Shown here one piece after another: positions 26,567 through 36,558 of a stretch of DNA of 64,000 nt (positions within the stretch are counted from its first letter, which is position 1; every line of letters starts with the position of its first letter). The stretch comes from Arthrobacter sp. QXT-31. Lineage in GTDB: Bacteria > Actinomycetota > Actinomycetes > Actinomycetales > Micrococcaceae. A program made the position numbers and the translations under genes. The notes beneath the pieces were generated by a model. That model worked only from the letters and a program-made list of their open reading frames with translations. It was not told the DNA's origin and did not search any database. Location: assembly GCF_001969265.1 (NCBI RefSeq), contig NZ_CP019304.1:682001-746000 (forward strand), read 5' to 3'.

Positions 26567-27613
26567 TCAGATTTCCGACCAGTCGAGCACCACTTTGCCG
26601 CCGACGCCAGCCTTCGCGATTTCAAAGCCCTTCTCCCACTGGGAGGCCGGCAGCACGTCCGTGACCACGGCGGAGATGCTGGCGTGCAGCGCAGGGTTGG
26701 AGGACAGCATGGCGCTCATGGCGTACCAGGTCTCGTACATCTCGCGGCCGTAGATGCCCTTCAGGGTCAGCATGTGTGTGACCACCTTGCCCCAGTCGAT
26801 GTCGATGGACTGGCTGGGCAGGCCCAGCATGGCGATGCGCCCGCCGTGGTTCATGTTGTCGATCATCTCCGGCAGCGCCGTCGGATGGCCGGACATCTCC
26901 AGTCCGATGTCGAAACCCTCGCGCATGCCCAGCTCCCGCTGCGCTTCCCTGACGCGGGTCCTGGAGACGTCGATGGCGAGGTCGACGCCGAGCTGCCGGG
27001 CAAGCTCCAGCCGGGGCGCCGAGACGTCGGTGATGGCGATCTTGCGGGCACCGGCGTGGCGCGCCACGGCAATGGCCATGAGGCCGATGGGCCCGGCCCC
27101 GGTGATCAGCACGTCCTCGCCCACGAGCGGGAAGCTCAGTGCTGTGTGCACGGCGTTGCCGAAGGGGTCGAAGATGGCACCGAGTTCGGGCGTGACGGAC
27201 GGGTCCTTGTGCACCCAGACGTTTGTTTCCGGAATGACCACGTATTCGGCGAACGCGCCGTCCCGCTGTACGCCGACGCTGACGGTGTGGATGCACATCT
27301 GCCGCCGGCCGGCGCGGCAGTTGCGGCAGATGCCGCAGACGATGTGCCCTTCGCCGGAGATCCGGTCGCCGATCTTGACGTAGCGCACGTCCTCGCCGGT
27401 GGCGACGACTTCGCCGTAGAACTCGTGCCCGGCGATCAGCGGGGCCTCGATGATCCCCTGCGCCCAGGCATCCCAGGACTGGATGTGCAGGTCGGTGCCG
27501 CAGATGCCCGTAGTGAGCACGCGGATCTTGACCTCGCCCGGGCCCGCCTCGGGTTCCGGGCGGTCTGTCAGTTCGAATCCGGCGTGTGCGCCGGCCTTGT
27601 AGAGCGCCTTCAT
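26567..27613 (-). CDS. tdh: L-threonine 3-dehydrogenase
   Basis: NAD- and zinc-dependent oxidation of threonine to 2-amino-3-ketobutyrate, which kbl then cleaves. It is 348 aa. Catalytic zinc ligands are Cys38 and His63-Glu64 (GHEFYGEV); structural cysteines are 93, 96, 99 and 107. The Rossmann motif is [15 protein letters not shown]. The start at 27613 was chosen because AAGG lies 6 nt upstream; ATGs at 27619 and 27634 would swallow that site. A 10-bp direct duplication (GGCATGCGGT) lies in the leader at 27630-27650. It is divergent from a LysR-type gene that probably controls this operon. Confidence 0.94.
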   Translation of the reverse strand: MKALYKAGAHAGFELTDRPEPEAGPGEVKIRVLTTGICGTDLHIQSWDAWAQGIIEAPLIAGHEFYGEVVATGEDVRYVKIGDRISGEGHIVCGICRNCRAGRRQMCIHTVSVGVQRDGAFAEYVVIPETNVWVHKDPSVTPELGAIFDPFGNAVHTALSFPLVGEDVLITGAGPIGLMAIAVARHAGARKIAITDVSAPRLELARQLGVDLAIDVSRTRVREAQRELGMREGFDIGLEMSGHPTALPEMIDNMNHGGRIAMLGLPSQSIDIDWGKVVTHMLTLKGIYGREMYETWYAMSAMLSSNPALHASISAVVTDVLPASQWEKGFEIAKAGVGGKVVLDWSEI

Positions 27614-27736
27614 TGGCATCCTTACGTTCGGCATGCGGTGGCATGCGGTGAATCTTCCTTCATTAGAGCCACCATTGACCCGTTAGCACAAGCGGATTTT
27701 TCTCAATCGACGATTAAGGAATCGCTAAGGAATAAG

Positions 27737-28654
27737 ATGGGCGGCATGGAGATCCACCAGCTTGAAATGCTGCGGGAGCTTGGCGCGCTCGGAAGCGTCA
27801 AGGCCGTGGCCGACACCCTGCTCGTCACTCCCTCGGCGGTCTCCCAGCAGCTGGCCCAGCTGCAGAAAAGCGTTGAGGTGCCGCTGACCCGCAAGGAGGG
27901 CCGGAACCTGGTGCTCACCGAAGCCGGACAGGTGCTCGCGGACGCAGGTGCCGCCGTCGTCAGTGCCATGGCCGACGCGCGGATGGCGATCGGGGCGTAC
28001 CACGGTTCCACGGTGGCGCCGGTGACGGTGAGCGGATTCCACAGTGCGGGGCAGGCACTGTTTGCGCCGCTGGCCCGGCTGCTGGACGGCCCGGACAAAC
28101 CGAAGGTGCTGCTCTCGGACGAGGACGTGGCGCAGCAGGATTTCCCCGCGCTGACGGCGCGGTACGACCTCGTCCTGGCGCACAGGATGGACCACAGCCC
28201 CAAGTGGCCGGAGGAAAGGGTGGCGGTGATACCGCTGGCCCATGAGCCGCTGGATGTTGCGCTGCCGGCCGGGCACCGCCTGGCCGCCCAAGCGGCCCTG
28301 ACGGCGTCCGACGTCGTCGGCGAACCATGGGTGACCAGCCGCGCCGGCTACTCCCCCGCGGACGTGCTGTCCGCCGTCGCCGCGGTGTCCAGCCGCGAGC
28401 TGAACATCGTGCACCGGATCAACGACTACTCAACGGTGGCGGCCTTGGTGGCCTCGGGCAGCGTGATCGGCTTGCTGCCGCGGCACACGGCGCGACCGGT
28501 GCTCAATGCGGACATCGTGCTGCGGCCGCTGCAGGGCATCAGCACCCGGCGCCGGATCGATATCCTGGCCCGCCCGGAAAACCTGAAGCGCGCGTCGGTC
28601 CGGGTGGTGTGCGAGGCGCTGCAGGACATCATGGCGCGGCTCAGCCACAGTTAA
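27737..28654 (+). CDS. LysR-family transcriptional regulator
   Basis: 305-aa regulator divergent from tdh, so a likely controller of the tdh-kbl-oxidase-hutI operon. The helix-turn-helix is MLRELGALGSVKAVADTL followed by LVTPSAVSQQLAQLQKSVE. The effector domain starts at about residue 90 and has the usual SVIGLLPRH segment near 245. The ATG at 27737 has AAGGA 5 nt upstream; 27746 is an in-frame alternative. The shared 123-nt spacer is AT-richer than its surroundings, as expected for promoters. Confidence 0.88.
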   Translation: MGGMEIHQLEMLRELGALGSVKAVADTLLVTPSAVSQQLAQLQKSVEVPLTRKEGRNLVLTEAGQVLADAGAAVVSAMADARMAIGAYHGSTVAPVTVSGFHSAGQALFAPLARLLDGPDKPKVLLSDEDVAQQDFPALTARYDLVLAHRMDHSPKWPEERVAVIPLAHEPLDVALPAGHRLAAQAALTASDVVGEPWVTSRAGYSPADVLSAVAAVSSRELNIVHRINDYSTVAALVASGSVIGLLPRHTARPVLNADIVLRPLQGISTRRRIDILARPENLKRASVRVVCEALQDIMARLSHS

Positions 28655-28657
28655 AAT

Positions 28658-28719
28658 CAACTGGGTCGCAGTTGTTGCCGTTATGAACCCTCAAAACGAC
28701 AACTACTGCGACCCAGTTG
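28658..28719. repeat. 20-bp inverted repeat between convergent genes
   Basis: Arms 28658-28677 (starting CAACTGGGTCGCAG) and 28700-28719 pair at 19 of 20 positions around a 22-nt loop. It lies 4 nt after the LysR stop codon and 10 nt before the gatB stop. There is no T run, so it is not a standard terminator, although it may still end transcription. The form fits a repeated palindromic element. Confidence 0.75.
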
Positions 28720-28729
28720 GGCTACGAGG

Positions 28730-30235
28730 CTAAACGGTGACGCCGAGCTTCTCCAGGATCAGCTCGCGCACGCGGCCGGCGTCGGCCTGGCCGCGGGTGG
28801 CCTTCATGACGCCGCCGACGATGGCGCCGATAGCCTGAACCTTGCCGCCGCGGATCTTGTCCGCGACGTCGGGCTGCGCGGCCAGGGCTGCGTCGATGGC
28901 TTCCAGGAGCGGCCCGTCGTCGGACACCACGGCCAGGCCGCGCTTCTCGACGACCTCGGCCGGGGTGCCTTCGCCGGCGAGCACGCCGTCCAGCACCGCG
29001 GAGGCCATCTTGTTGTTGATCTTGCCGGCCTCCACCATCTTGCTCAACTCAACGATGGTGGCGGGCTCGATGCCCAGCTGGCCGGGATCGACGTCGGCAT
29101 TCTTGGCGCGGCCCACGATCTCGCCCATCCACCACTTGCGGGCCACGGAAGCGGTGGCACCGGCCGCGATGGTTTCCTCGATTTCGTCCAGCACACCGGC
29201 GTTGACGACGTCGCGGAACTCCAGGTCCGAGTAGCCCCAGTCCTGCTTCAGACGCTTGCGGCGCTCGGCCGGCGGCTCGGGCAGCGTGGCGCGGAGCTCC
29301 TCCACCCATTCCCGGGAGGGAACAACGGGAACCAGGTCCGGCTCCGGGAAGTAGCGGTAATCATCGGCGTCGGACTTTTCCCGGCCCGACGTCGTCGTGC
29401 GCGTGTCCTCGTGCCAGTGCCGGGTTTCCTGGATGACCGGCTCACCGGAGTCCAGGACGGCGGCGTGGCGCTGGATCTCGTAGCGGACGGCGTGTTCGAC
29501 GGCGCGCAGCGAGTTCACGTTCTTGGTCTCGGACCGGATGCCGAAGCGTTCGCGGCCGTGCGGGCGCAGCGAGACGTTGGCGTCACAGCGGACGTTGCCG
29601 CGCTCCATCCGCGCGTCCGAGACGCCGAGGTTCTTGACGATTTCCCGCACCGCGGCCACGTAGGCCTTGGCGAGCTCGGGGGCGCGGGAACCGGCACCCT
29701 CGATCGGCTTGGTGACGATCTCCACGAGCGGAACGCCGGCGCGGTTGTAGTCCACGAGCGAGTACTCCGCGCCCTGGATGCGTCCGGCGGAACCGCCCAG
29801 GTGGGTCAGCTTTCCGGCGTCCTCCTCCATGTGCGCGCGCTCAATCTCGACGCGGAACACCGTGCCGTCCTCGAGTTCAATGTCCAAGTAGCCGTCATAG
29901 GCGATCGGCTCGTCGTACTGGGACGTCTGGAAGTTCTTGGGGGTGTCCGGGTAGAAGTAGTTCTTCCGGGCGAAGCGGCAGGATTCTGCGATCTTGCAGT
30001 TCAGCGCCAGGCCGATCTTGATGGACGATTCCACCGCGGTCTTGTTCACCACGGGAAGGACGCCGGGCATGCCCAGGTCCACCTCGTTGACGTTGGTGTT
30101 GGGCTCGTCGCCGAACACGTTGGGCGCGGAGGAGAACATCTTGGTCTTCGTGTTGAGTTCAACGTGGACCTCGAACCCCAGGACGGGGTCGTACTTCTCC
30201 ATGGCTTCTTCGAAGCTCAGAATCGCGTCAGACAT
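28730..30235 (-). CDS. gatB: aspartyl/glutamyl-tRNA amidotransferase subunit B
   Basis: Kinase/transamidase subunit of GatCAB, which converts Glu-tRNA-Gln (and Asp-tRNA-Asn) to the amide form. It is 501 aa. The N-terminal block [16 protein letters not shown], the signature [16 protein letters not shown], and the C-terminal YqeY-like helical part ([13 protein letters not shown]) are all present. The start MSDAIL at 30235 overlaps the gatA stop by one base (TGATG), so translation is coupled. The open frame upstream lies inside gatA. Confidence 0.96.
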   Translation of the reverse strand: MSDAILSFEEAMEKYDPVLGFEVHVELNTKTKMFSSAPNVFGDEPNTNVNEVDLGMPGVLPVVNKTAVESSIKIGLALNCKIAESCRFARKNYFYPDTPKNFQTSQYDEPIAYDGYLDIELEDGTVFRVEIERAHMEEDAGKLTHLGGSAGRIQGAEYSLVDYNRAGVPLVEIVTKPIEGAGSRAPELAKAYVAAVREIVKNLGVSDARMERGNVRCDANVSLRPHGRERFGIRSETKNVNSLRAVEHAVRYEIQRHAAVLDSGEPVIQETRHWHEDTRTTTSGREKSDADDYRYFPEPDLVPVVPSREWVEELRATLPEPPAERRKRLKQDWGYSDLEFRDVVNAGVLDEIEETIAAGATASVARKWWMGEIVGRAKNADVDPGQLGIEPATIVELSKMVEAGKINNKMASAVLDGVLAGEGTPAEVVEKRGLAVVSDDGPLLEAIDAALAAQPDVADKIRGGKVQAIGAIVGGVMKATRGQADAGRVRELILEKLGVTV

Positions 30236-31809
30236 CAGTGTGAACCTCCGTGGCTCGGGACGGCGCCAACAGTTGCGGCGAGGTCGGGTGCCTTGTCCAG
30301 CAGCGGACCGCCCCACTTCGCCTCCAGCAGGGATTCCAGGACAGCGCCCACCCGGTACAGCCGGGCGTCCTCGCGGGCGGGTGCCAGCAGCTGGATGCCG
30401 ACTGGCAGGCCGTCCTCGTCGGCAAGGCCGCCGGGCAGGGACAGCCCGGGGACGCCGGCCATGTTCGCGGGAATGGTCGCGACGTCGTTCAGGTACATGG
30501 CCAGCGGGTCGTCGAGCTTCTCGCCCAGCTTGAACGCCGTGGTGGGCGCCGTGGGGGAAATCAGGACGTCGGCCTTGGCGAAGGCGGCGTCGAAGTCACG
30601 CTGGATGAGCGTGCGCACCTTCTGCGCGGAGCCGTAGTAGGCGTCGTAGTAGCCGGCCGACAGCGCGTACGTGCCCAGGATGATGCGGCGCTTGACCTCG
30701 TCGCCGAACCCTGCGGCGCGAGTGGCGCCCATGACGCGTTCGATGGTCATTGGCGGCTCTTCGGGCAGGACGCGCAGGCCGTACCGGACGCCGTCGAACT
30801 TGGCCAGGTTGGAGGAGGCCTCCGAGGGCATGATCAGGTAGTAGGCGCCCAGGGCGTACTGGAAGTTGGGACAGGACACCTCAACGATTTCCGCACCTGC
30901 TTCCTTGAGCAGCTCGAGGGATTCGTTGAAACGGTTCTCGACGCCGGCCTGGTAGCCCTCGCCGTGGAGCTCCTTGATGATGCCGATCTTCATGCCGTCC
31001 ACGTTGCCGGTCCGGGCCGCGGCCACAAGGTCCCCGAGGGAGTCGGGCAGGGAGGTGGAGTCGTGGGGGTCGTGGCCGCCGATGACCTGCTGCAGCAGGG
31101 CCGAGTCCAGGACGGTACGGGAAACCGGGCCGATCTGGTCCAGTGAGGACGCCATGGCGATGGCACCGTAACGGGACACGCCGCCGTAGGTGGGCTTGAC
31201 GCCGACGGTGCCGGTGACGGCGCCGGGCTGGCGGATGGATCCGCCGGTGTCCGTGCCCAGGGCCAGCGGGGCTTCGAAGGCGGCCACGGCGGCTGCCGAT
31301 CCGCCGCCCGAACCGCCGGGGATGCGGTCCAGGTCCCACGGGTTGCGGGTGGGTCCGAACGCCGAGTGCTCGGTGGAGGAGCCCATGGCGAACTCGTCCA
31401 GGTTGGTCTTGCCCAGGATCGGCATCTTCGCGGCGCGCAGCTTCTTGACGACGGTGGCGTCGTAGGGGCTGTGCCAGCCTTCGAGGATTTTGGAACCGGC
31501 CGTGGTGGGCTGGCCGATGGTCACGATGAGATCTTTGACGGCGATCGGAACACCGGCCAGTTCGTGCAGCTCCTCGGCTTCCTTCCCGCCGGCGGCGCGG
31601 ATGGCGTCCACCTCGGCGGCGACGGCGAGTGCTTCCTCGGCGTTGACGTGCAGAAACGCGTTGACGCCGCGCTCCCCTCCATCAACGGCGGCGATGCGGT
31701 CCAGGTGCGCCTGGGTGACCTCGACGGCGGTCACTTCGCCAGCGGCGAGCTTGGCGGCCAGTTGGGCTGCGGAGAGCCGGATGAGTTCTGTGCTGTTGGT
31801 TTCAGTCAT
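30235..31809 (-). CDS. gatA: glutamyl-tRNA amidotransferase subunit A
   Basis: Amidase subunit of GatCAB; releases ammonia from glutamine and passes it to GatB. It is 524 aa. The amidase triad is Lys92 in GVPIAVKDL, Ser167 in [11 protein letters not shown] and Ser191 in [10 protein letters not shown]. The ATG has GAGGA 7 nt upstream and lies 3 nt after gatC. The order gatC-gatA-gatB is the usual actinobacterial operon. Confidence 0.97.
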   Translation of the reverse strand: MTETNSTELIRLSAAQLAAKLAAGEVTAVEVTQAHLDRIAAVDGGERGVNAFLHVNAEEALAVAAEVDAIRAAGGKEAEELHELAGVPIAVKDLIVTIGQPTTAGSKILEGWHSPYDATVVKKLRAAKMPILGKTNLDEFAMGSSTEHSAFGPTRNPWDLDRIPGGSGGGSAAAVAAFEAPLALGTDTGGSIRQPGAVTGTVGVKPTYGGVSRYGAIAMASSLDQIGPVSRTVLDSALLQQVIGGHDPHDSTSLPDSLGDLVAAARTGNVDGMKIGIIKELHGEGYQAGVENRFNESLELLKEAGAEIVEVSCPNFQYALGAYYLIMPSEASSNLAKFDGVRYGLRVLPEEPPMTIERVMGATRAAGFGDEVKRRIILGTYALSAGYYDAYYGSAQKVRTLIQRDFDAAFAKADVLISPTAPTTAFKLGEKLDDPLAMYLNDVATIPANMAGVPGLSLPGGLADEDGLPVGIQLLAPAREDARLYRVGAVLESLLEAKWGGPLLDKAPDLAATVGAVPSHGGSH

Positions 31810-31812
31810 GTT

Positions 31813-32109
31813 CTAGTCCTCATCCAGGATTGCCGGGACCTTGAAGCGGTCTGCGTCCGAGTCCGGAGCGCCGGAGAGTGCCTGCTCTGCGGTGAAGACA
31901 TGCCCCACCACGTCCTCGCGGAACACGTTGCTCAACGGAATCGGGTGCGAAGTGGCCGGAACGCTGTCCCCTGCGGCCTCGCTCACGGACTTTACCGCGT
32001 CTACGATGACGGCAAGTTCGCCGGCCATCCTGTCCAGCTCTTCAGCACTCATCTCAATGTGCGCGAGCCGCGCTAGGTGCGCGACGTCGTCACGGTTGAT
32101 CGCAGCCAT
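31813..32109 (-). CDS. gatC: glutamyl-tRNA amidotransferase subunit C
   Basis: Small (98 aa) scaffold subunit that belts GatA and GatB together. The family pattern DDVAHLARLAHIEMS at the N-terminus, a middle VPATSHPIPLSNVFREDVV and a C-terminal FKVPAILDED are all seen. The ATG is preceded by GGGAG at 4 nt. It is the first gene of the gatCAB operon. Confidence 0.95.
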   Translation of the reverse strand: MAAINRDDVAHLARLAHIEMSAEELDRMAGELAVIVDAVKSVSEAAGDSVPATSHPIPLSNVFREDVVGHVFTAEQALSGAPDSDADRFKVPAILDED

Positions 32110-32122
32110 GGATCTCCCTGCA

Positions 32123-32150
32123 AGTTCGGATTGGTTTCCGAACTAGTCTA
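32123..32150 (-). promoter_or_regulatory. gatCAB promoter region with dyad over the start site
   Basis: A perfect 8-bp inverted repeat AGTTCGGA-N6-TCCGAACT (32123-32144) directly abuts a -10-like TAGACT read on the minus strand (32145-32150). The transcription start would fall inside the dyad, so it could be an operator or a 5'-UTR hairpin. A good -35 box is not seen. Confidence 0.45.
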
Positions 32151-32206
32151 CGTGTCTTGTTGTATTGTCCCCGCACCCCTTCTGGTCACCTTCCGGCCCC
32201 GGGCCG

Positions 32207-32300
32207 GACGATCCTCCGCGTGCTCGCTCGCACACCCGCCGTCCCCCTTCCCTCGCAAGCTCGGGCAGGGAACCCTGACGGCGGGCACTCGCTTAGACGC
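32207..32300. other. structured spacer sequence, no gene
   Basis: The 327-nt space between gatC and the citrate carrier (32110-32436) holds no convincing gene. Its middle has nested inverted repeats: CCCGCCGTC with GACGGCGGG, enclosing TTCCCT with AGGGAA and GCGAG/CTCGC-type outer pairs. It may be a structured RNA, a terminator remnant or a repeated element; I cannot decide. Confidence 0.35.
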
Positions 32301-32360
32301 ACGCTTCCGGATGTCCGTCCCGTTGCCGGTGTGCCTATCTCACCTTGTGTCTCCCCAACA

Positions 32361-32411
32361 AACAAAAAGCAGAGTGCGGGGATCATTCCGCACTCTGCTT
32401 CCTTTTGTTTG
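32361..32411 (-). terminator. Rho-independent terminator of the citrate carrier gene
   Basis: A perfect 13-bp stem (32367-32379 and 32388-32400) with an 8-nt loop. Read on the minus strand it is followed by TTTTTGTTTG, a classical terminator, about 37 nt after the carrier stop. The flanks AAACAAAA and TTTTGTTT also pair, so it could work in both directions. Confidence 0.85.
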
Positions 32412-32436
32412 GTCCGGGCCTTCGGGTGACAAGCCT

Positions 32437-33912
32437 CTAGTGGATGCCGATGGCTCCTGTCAGCATTCCTACTGCCAGCATGACCAGGGAGACGACGGCG
32501 CTGCGCCACAGGACCTTTTTGTGGTGGTCGCCCAGGTCCACCTTGGCCAGGGAGACCAGGAGCAGGATGGCCGGAACCAGCGGGCTCTGCATGTGGAACG
32601 GCTGGCCGGTGATGGAGGCGCGCGCCATCTCGGCGGCGCTGATGCCGTAATGTGCTGCGGTTTCGCTCAGGACGGGCAGCACGCCGAAGTAGAAGGCGTC
32701 ATTGCTCATGAAGAACGTCATCGGGATGCTGAGGACACCGGTGATGACTGCCAGGAGCGGACCCATGCTGGACGGGATGATCTGCACCAGCCACGCGGAC
32801 ATTGCCTCAACCATGCCGGTGCCGGTCAGCACGCCGGTGAGGACGGCGGCGGCCATGACCATGCTCACGACGGCAACGATCGACGGCGCGTGGGCCACTA
32901 GCTGTGCGCCCTGGTCCTTGACGTTCGGGAAGTTCACCAGCAGGGCGATCGCCGAACCCACCATGAAGACGTACGGCAGGGGCACGAGGTCGGCGATGAG
33001 CATGCCCATGACGGCGACGGTGAGGCCCAGGTTGAACCACTGCAGCTTGGGGCGCAGGGTCTTCCGGTTGGGGTCCAGGGCGGTGTCTGCCATGGCGGTG
33101 TCGGCGTCGTCGACCAGAAGTTCGGTGCGCTCCAGGACAGCCACTGGGGAACCTTCGGGGGAACCGCCGACGGCGGGGCCTCCCGTTGCGGGAACAGGTG
33201 CGGAACCGTTGCGGCCGGTGGAGCCGGCACCGCCGGCGGCAGCTCCGCCGTCGAACGCTTCAGCAGTTTCCGGCACTCCCCAGATTTCCGGCTGGGTGGC
33301 GCGGAGGCGGTTGCGTTCCTGCAGGCCGAGGATCCAGGCGAAGACCAGGACGACGGCGAGGCCGGCGATCAGCGACGGGAGCATGGGAACGAAGACCTCG
33401 TTGACGTCGATCTTCAGGGCGGTGGCGGCACGGGCAGTGGGGCCGCCCCACGGCACGATGTTCATGGTGCCGTTGGCCAGCCCTGCCACGCAGGTGAGGA
33501 CCACCGGGCTCATCTTCAGGCGGAGGTAGATCGGCAGCATGGCCGCGGTGGTGAGGATGAAGGTGGTGGAGCCGTCGCCGTCGAGGGACACCGCGGCAGC
33601 CAGGAGCGCAGTGCCCAGGACCACCTTGGCGGGGTCATTGCCTAGCTTGCGCAGGATAAACCGGACCAGCGGATCGAACAGCCCGACGTCGATCATCAGG
33701 CCAAAGTAGATGATGGCGAACATCAGCAGCGCGGCGGTGGAGGTCATGGACTTCATCGAGTCCATGACCATGTCGCCGATGCCGAGACCGGCGCCAGCGA
33801 ACAGACCGAAAACGGTGGGGACGATGATCAGCGCCAGCACTGGCGTCAACTTCTTCGTCATGATCAGCACCATGAAAACCGCGATCATGGCGAATCCAAG
33901 TAATACCAGCAC
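32437..33912 (-). CDS. CitMHS-family citrate:H+ symporter
   Basis: 491-aa membrane carrier of the CitMHS family, which takes up citrate complexed with a divalent metal ion. There are about twelve helices: the N-terminal half ends with VVLVFAWILG, a cytoplasmic Gly/Ala/Pro-rich loop of about 90 residues follows, and the second half starts at LQWFNLGLTVAV. Family segments SLDGDGSTTFILTTAAMLP and FFMSNDAFYFGVLPVL are clear. The GTG at 33912 has AAGAAGGAG 6 nt upstream; the longer frame has no site. It is divergent from citA/citB, as expected for a citrate-induced carrier. Which metal it prefers is unknown. Confidence 0.88.
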   Translation of the reverse strand: MLVLLGFAMIAVFMVLIMTKKLTPVLALIIVPTVFGLFAGAGLGIGDMVMDSMKSMTSTAALLMFAIIYFGLMIDVGLFDPLVRFILRKLGNDPAKVVLGTALLAAAVSLDGDGSTTFILTTAAMLPIYLRLKMSPVVLTCVAGLANGTMNIVPWGGPTARAATALKIDVNEVFVPMLPSLIAGLAVVLVFAWILGLQERNRLRATQPEIWGVPETAEAFDGGAAAGGAGSTGRNGSAPVPATGGPAVGGSPEGSPVAVLERTELLVDDADTAMADTALDPNRKTLRPKLQWFNLGLTVAVMGMLIADLVPLPYVFMVGSAIALLVNFPNVKDQGAQLVAHAPSIVAVVSMVMAAAVLTGVLTGTGMVEAMSAWLVQIIPSSMGPLLAVITGVLSIPMTFFMSNDAFYFGVLPVLSETAAHYGISAAEMARASITGQPFHMQSPLVPAILLLVSLAKVDLGDHHKKVLWRSAVVSLVMLAVGMLTGAIGIH

Positions 33913-34001
33913 AGCCGGCTCCTTCTTAGTGAACGGCACCACCCCGGTGTGATGCGTACTACAGAGGTTAGGGTGGCCCGGATCACGGCAGTGCCTTTGG
34001 C

Positions 34002-34050
34002 TCAATTGATTGGCATACTGCTTATTGGGAGCATTTTGCGCATTCTGCTC
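34002..34050. promoter_or_regulatory. AT-rich regulatory region between citrate carrier and sensor kinase
   Basis: The divergent spacer holds TCAATTGA (34002-34009) and a wider dyad GAGCA-N12-TGCTC (34029-34050) in an AT-rich stretch. These are the most likely binding places for the CitB-type regulator encoded nearby. Exact promoter boxes are not certain. Confidence 0.4.
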
Positions 34051-34088
34051 AACAGCCGCCCGCCCGTCCCAACCCCCAAAGGAGTGCC

Positions 34089-35825
34089 ATGATGAGCCCC
34101 GCCGGCAGGCTTCCGCTCAGGTTCTCCACCCAGACGCTGCTGCTGCAACTGGGCGTGGTGCTCCTCGTGGTGCTGCTCAGCGGCGCGGTGCACGCGTGGC
34201 TGACCTTCGAGCGGCTGGGCCGCGAGGCGGAAAACCAGGCACTCACACTGGCCCGCACGGTGGCTTCGGACCCTTCGGTCCGGGCCAATGTGCAGGCGAT
34301 CAGCCGGCGGACCGGCACTCCCCCGCCCGCGGTGCTGAAGGACGGCCCGCTCATGGCGGCGGCCGAGAGCGCCCGTGCCCGCACCGGCGCCCTGTTCGTT
34401 GTGATCACGGACGAAACAGGCCTTCGCCTGGCCCATCCCGACGCCGACCGGCTGGGCGAGCGGGTCAGCACCGATCCGTCCGAGGCACTGGCGGGCCGCG
34501 AGGTGACCACCCGCAACACCGGCACGCTGGGGCCGTCCGCCGGGGCCAAGGTTCCCGTGTTCGCACCCGACACGGCTTCAGGAACGGGCGGCGCCGGTGC
34601 GGACTCCGGGGAGCGGACGGTGGTGGGCGAGGTGAGCGTCGGCTATTCCACCGAATCCATCGGGCAGAGCCTGGCCCGGGACATCGTGCCGATCGTGCTG
34701 ACCGCTGCCGGCTCCCTGGCCGCCGGCGCCCTGGCCTCCTTCCTGCTCCGGCGGCGGCTGCACCGCCTCACGCTCGGTCTGGAACCGGAGGAAATCGGCG
34801 CGCTGGTGCACGACCAGGTGGCGGTGCTGGAAGGCATGGACGAGGGGGTCGTGGGCATCTCCGCCGACGGCCGCATCAGCGTGTTCAACGCCGCCGCCCA
34901 GCGTCTCCTCGGCCAGCCCGACCTGTCCGGGCGGCTCTGGCAGGACGCTCCCGTACCCGCCCAGCTCAAGGCCCTCACCCTGCCCGATGCCCGGGAAGGC
35001 GAGGCCGTGGAACTGGTCGCCGGGGAGCAGGTCCTCGTGGCGAGTGCCCTTAAGGCGCTGCACCGCCGCGAAGACCTCGGCTGGGTGGTCATGCTCCGCG
35101 ACCGCACCGAACTCCAGCACCTGACCCGGCAGCTGGACGCCGTCGGAACCATGTCCACCGCACTGCGCGCGCAGCGGCACGAGTTCGCCAACCAGCTGCA
35201 CACGATCGCCGGCTTCATGAGCATCGGACAGCACCAGCAGGCACGGGATTACCTTGAGCGGCTTGCCGCCACAGGTCCGCTGAAGTTCCCCGTGGACCAG
35301 GCGGAACTGCTCCAGGACCCGTACCTGCAGGCATTCATCGGGGCGAAGGGCGTGGAAGCCGACGAACGCGGGGTATCGTTGCGGATCGGGCCGGAAACAC
35401 TGGTGCGCGGCCAGGTGACGGAGCCGCAAGACGTCACCACGGTACTCGGCAACCTCATCGACAACGCCGTGAACGCGGCAGTGGCCGGCACGGCCGCCGA
35501 GCGCTGGGTGGAGCTCGAACTGCTCGATGAGGAGGGCCACGGCGGCGGCACCCTGCACGTCGTCGTCGCAGATTCCGGCGATGGCCTGCCGGACGGCGCC
35601 GATCCCGAGGCTGTATTCGCCGAGGGATTTACGACGGCGAACGGCAACGGTGTCCGCGGGCAGGTGCGGGCCGGAGGCGGCCAGGGCCTGGGCCTCGCCC
35701 TGGCCCGGCAGCTGGCACGGCGGCGCGGCGGCGACGTCACGGTCCTGGAACCGGGGAGCAGTGGTGGCCCCGGCGCCGTGTTCATGGCCACCCTGCCGGG
35801 CACCACCACGGCGCGCAAAGACTGA
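34089..35825 (+). CDS. sensor histidine kinase, CitA/DcuS type
   Basis: 578-aa membrane sensor for citrate or a related di/tricarboxylate. Order of parts: transmembrane helix 1 (about 15-37), extracytoplasmic Cache-type sensor (about 38-195), transmembrane helix 2 (about 197-218), PAS domain (about 235-330), then kinase. The H-box is His364 in RAQRHEFANQLH, the form typical of CitA/DcuS. The N-box is NLIDNA and G-boxes are DSGDGLP and GQGLGLALA. GGAG stands 4 nt before the ATG. The response regulator gene starts 59 nt downstream. Confidence 0.9.
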   Translation: MMSPAGRLPLRFSTQTLLLQLGVVLLVVLLSGAVHAWLTFERLGREAENQALTLARTVASDPSVRANVQAISRRTGTPPPAVLKDGPLMAAAESARARTGALFVVITDETGLRLAHPDADRLGERVSTDPSEALAGREVTTRNTGTLGPSAGAKVPVFAPDTASGTGGAGADSGERTVVGEVSVGYSTESIGQSLARDIVPIVLTAAGSLAAGALASFLLRRRLHRLTLGLEPEEIGALVHDQVAVLEGMDEGVVGISADGRISVFNAAAQRLLGQPDLSGRLWQDAPVPAQLKALTLPDAREGEAVELVAGEQVLVASALKALHRREDLGWVVMLRDRTELQHLTRQLDAVGTMSTALRAQRHEFANQLHTIAGFMSIGQHQQARDYLERLAATGPLKFPVDQAELLQDPYLQAFIGAKGVEADERGVSLRIGPETLVRGQVTEPQDVTTVLGNLIDNAVNAAVAGTAAERWVELELLDEEGHGGGTLHVVVADSGDGLPDGADPEAVFAEGFTTANGNGVRGQVRAGGGQGLGLALARQLARRRGGDVTVLEPGSSGGPGAVFMATLPGTTTARKD

Positions 35826-35884
35826 TGGCCTGCAAACACTGATGAATCGCGGAAAGCTGATGAAGACCGGACGGAAGGACGAGG

Positions 35885-36547
35885 ATGTCTGAGGATTTCA
35901 GGGTGCTGATCGTGGATGACGACTTCCACGTCGCCAAGCTCCACGCGACGTACGTGGATTCGGTGGCGGGGTTCCTGGCGCTGCCGCCGGCAGGGTCGGC
36001 GTCGCTGGCGCTGCAGTCCATCCACAGCCTGCGCCCGGACCTGGTGCTGCTGGATGTGTACCTGCCCGACGCCTCGGGCCTGGACCTGCTGCACCAGCTG
36101 GACGTGGACACCATGATTCTCAGTGCGGCGTCGGATGCGGCATCGCTGCGGACGGCCTTCCGGCGCGGCGCGCTCGGGTACCTGCTCAAGCCGTTCACGG
36201 CCGAGTCATTGTCGCAGCAGCTGCGCTCCTATGCCCGGTACCGGCGGATCCTCGGCCAGCCCGGCGCCCTGGACCAGGAAACGGTGGAGCGGGCGAAGCG
36301 GGCACTCATTCCCGGTGACGTCTCGACGTCGGCCAAGCCCAGGTCTGCGACGGAGGCTGCGGTGCTGGAGTCGCTGGTTCCCGGCGAGCAGTACTCGGCG
36401 GCCGACGTCGCCGGGCGGGTGGGCGTATCCCGGGCCACGGCCCAGCGGTACCTGTCCTCGCTCGCGGACGACGGCGCCGTCGAGATCCAGCTCCGCTACG
36501 GCACCACCGGCCGCCCCGAACACCGCTACGGCCTCCCGGCACAATAG
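35885..36547 (+). CDS. response regulator, CitB/DcuR type
   Basis: 220-aa partner of the upstream kinase. The receiver domain has the acidic pocket VDDD (10-13), phospho-acceptor Asp57 in LVLLDVYLPD and Lys102 in YLLKPF. The C-terminal helix-turn-helix (YSAADVAGRVGVSRATAQRY) is the CitB/DcuR kind. It should activate the divergent citrate carrier gene when citrate is present. The ATG at 35885 has AAGGA 5 nt upstream. Confidence 0.9.
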   Translation: MSEDFRVLIVDDDFHVAKLHATYVDSVAGFLALPPAGSASLALQSIHSLRPDLVLLDVYLPDASGLDLLHQLDVDTMILSAASDAASLRTAFRRGALGYLLKPFTAESLSQQLRSYARYRRILGQPGALDQETVERAKRALIPGDVSTSAKPRSATEAAVLESLVPGEQYSAADVAGRVGVSRATAQRYLSSLADDGAVEIQLRYGTTGRPEHRYGLPAQ

Positions 36548-36558
36548 CCCCAGGACAA

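Noticed and set aside
32077..32901. 274-codon plus-strand frame across the gatC/citrate-carrier spacer
   Set aside because: It runs through the terminator at 32.4 kb and then antisense to the carrier; no domain or start signal.
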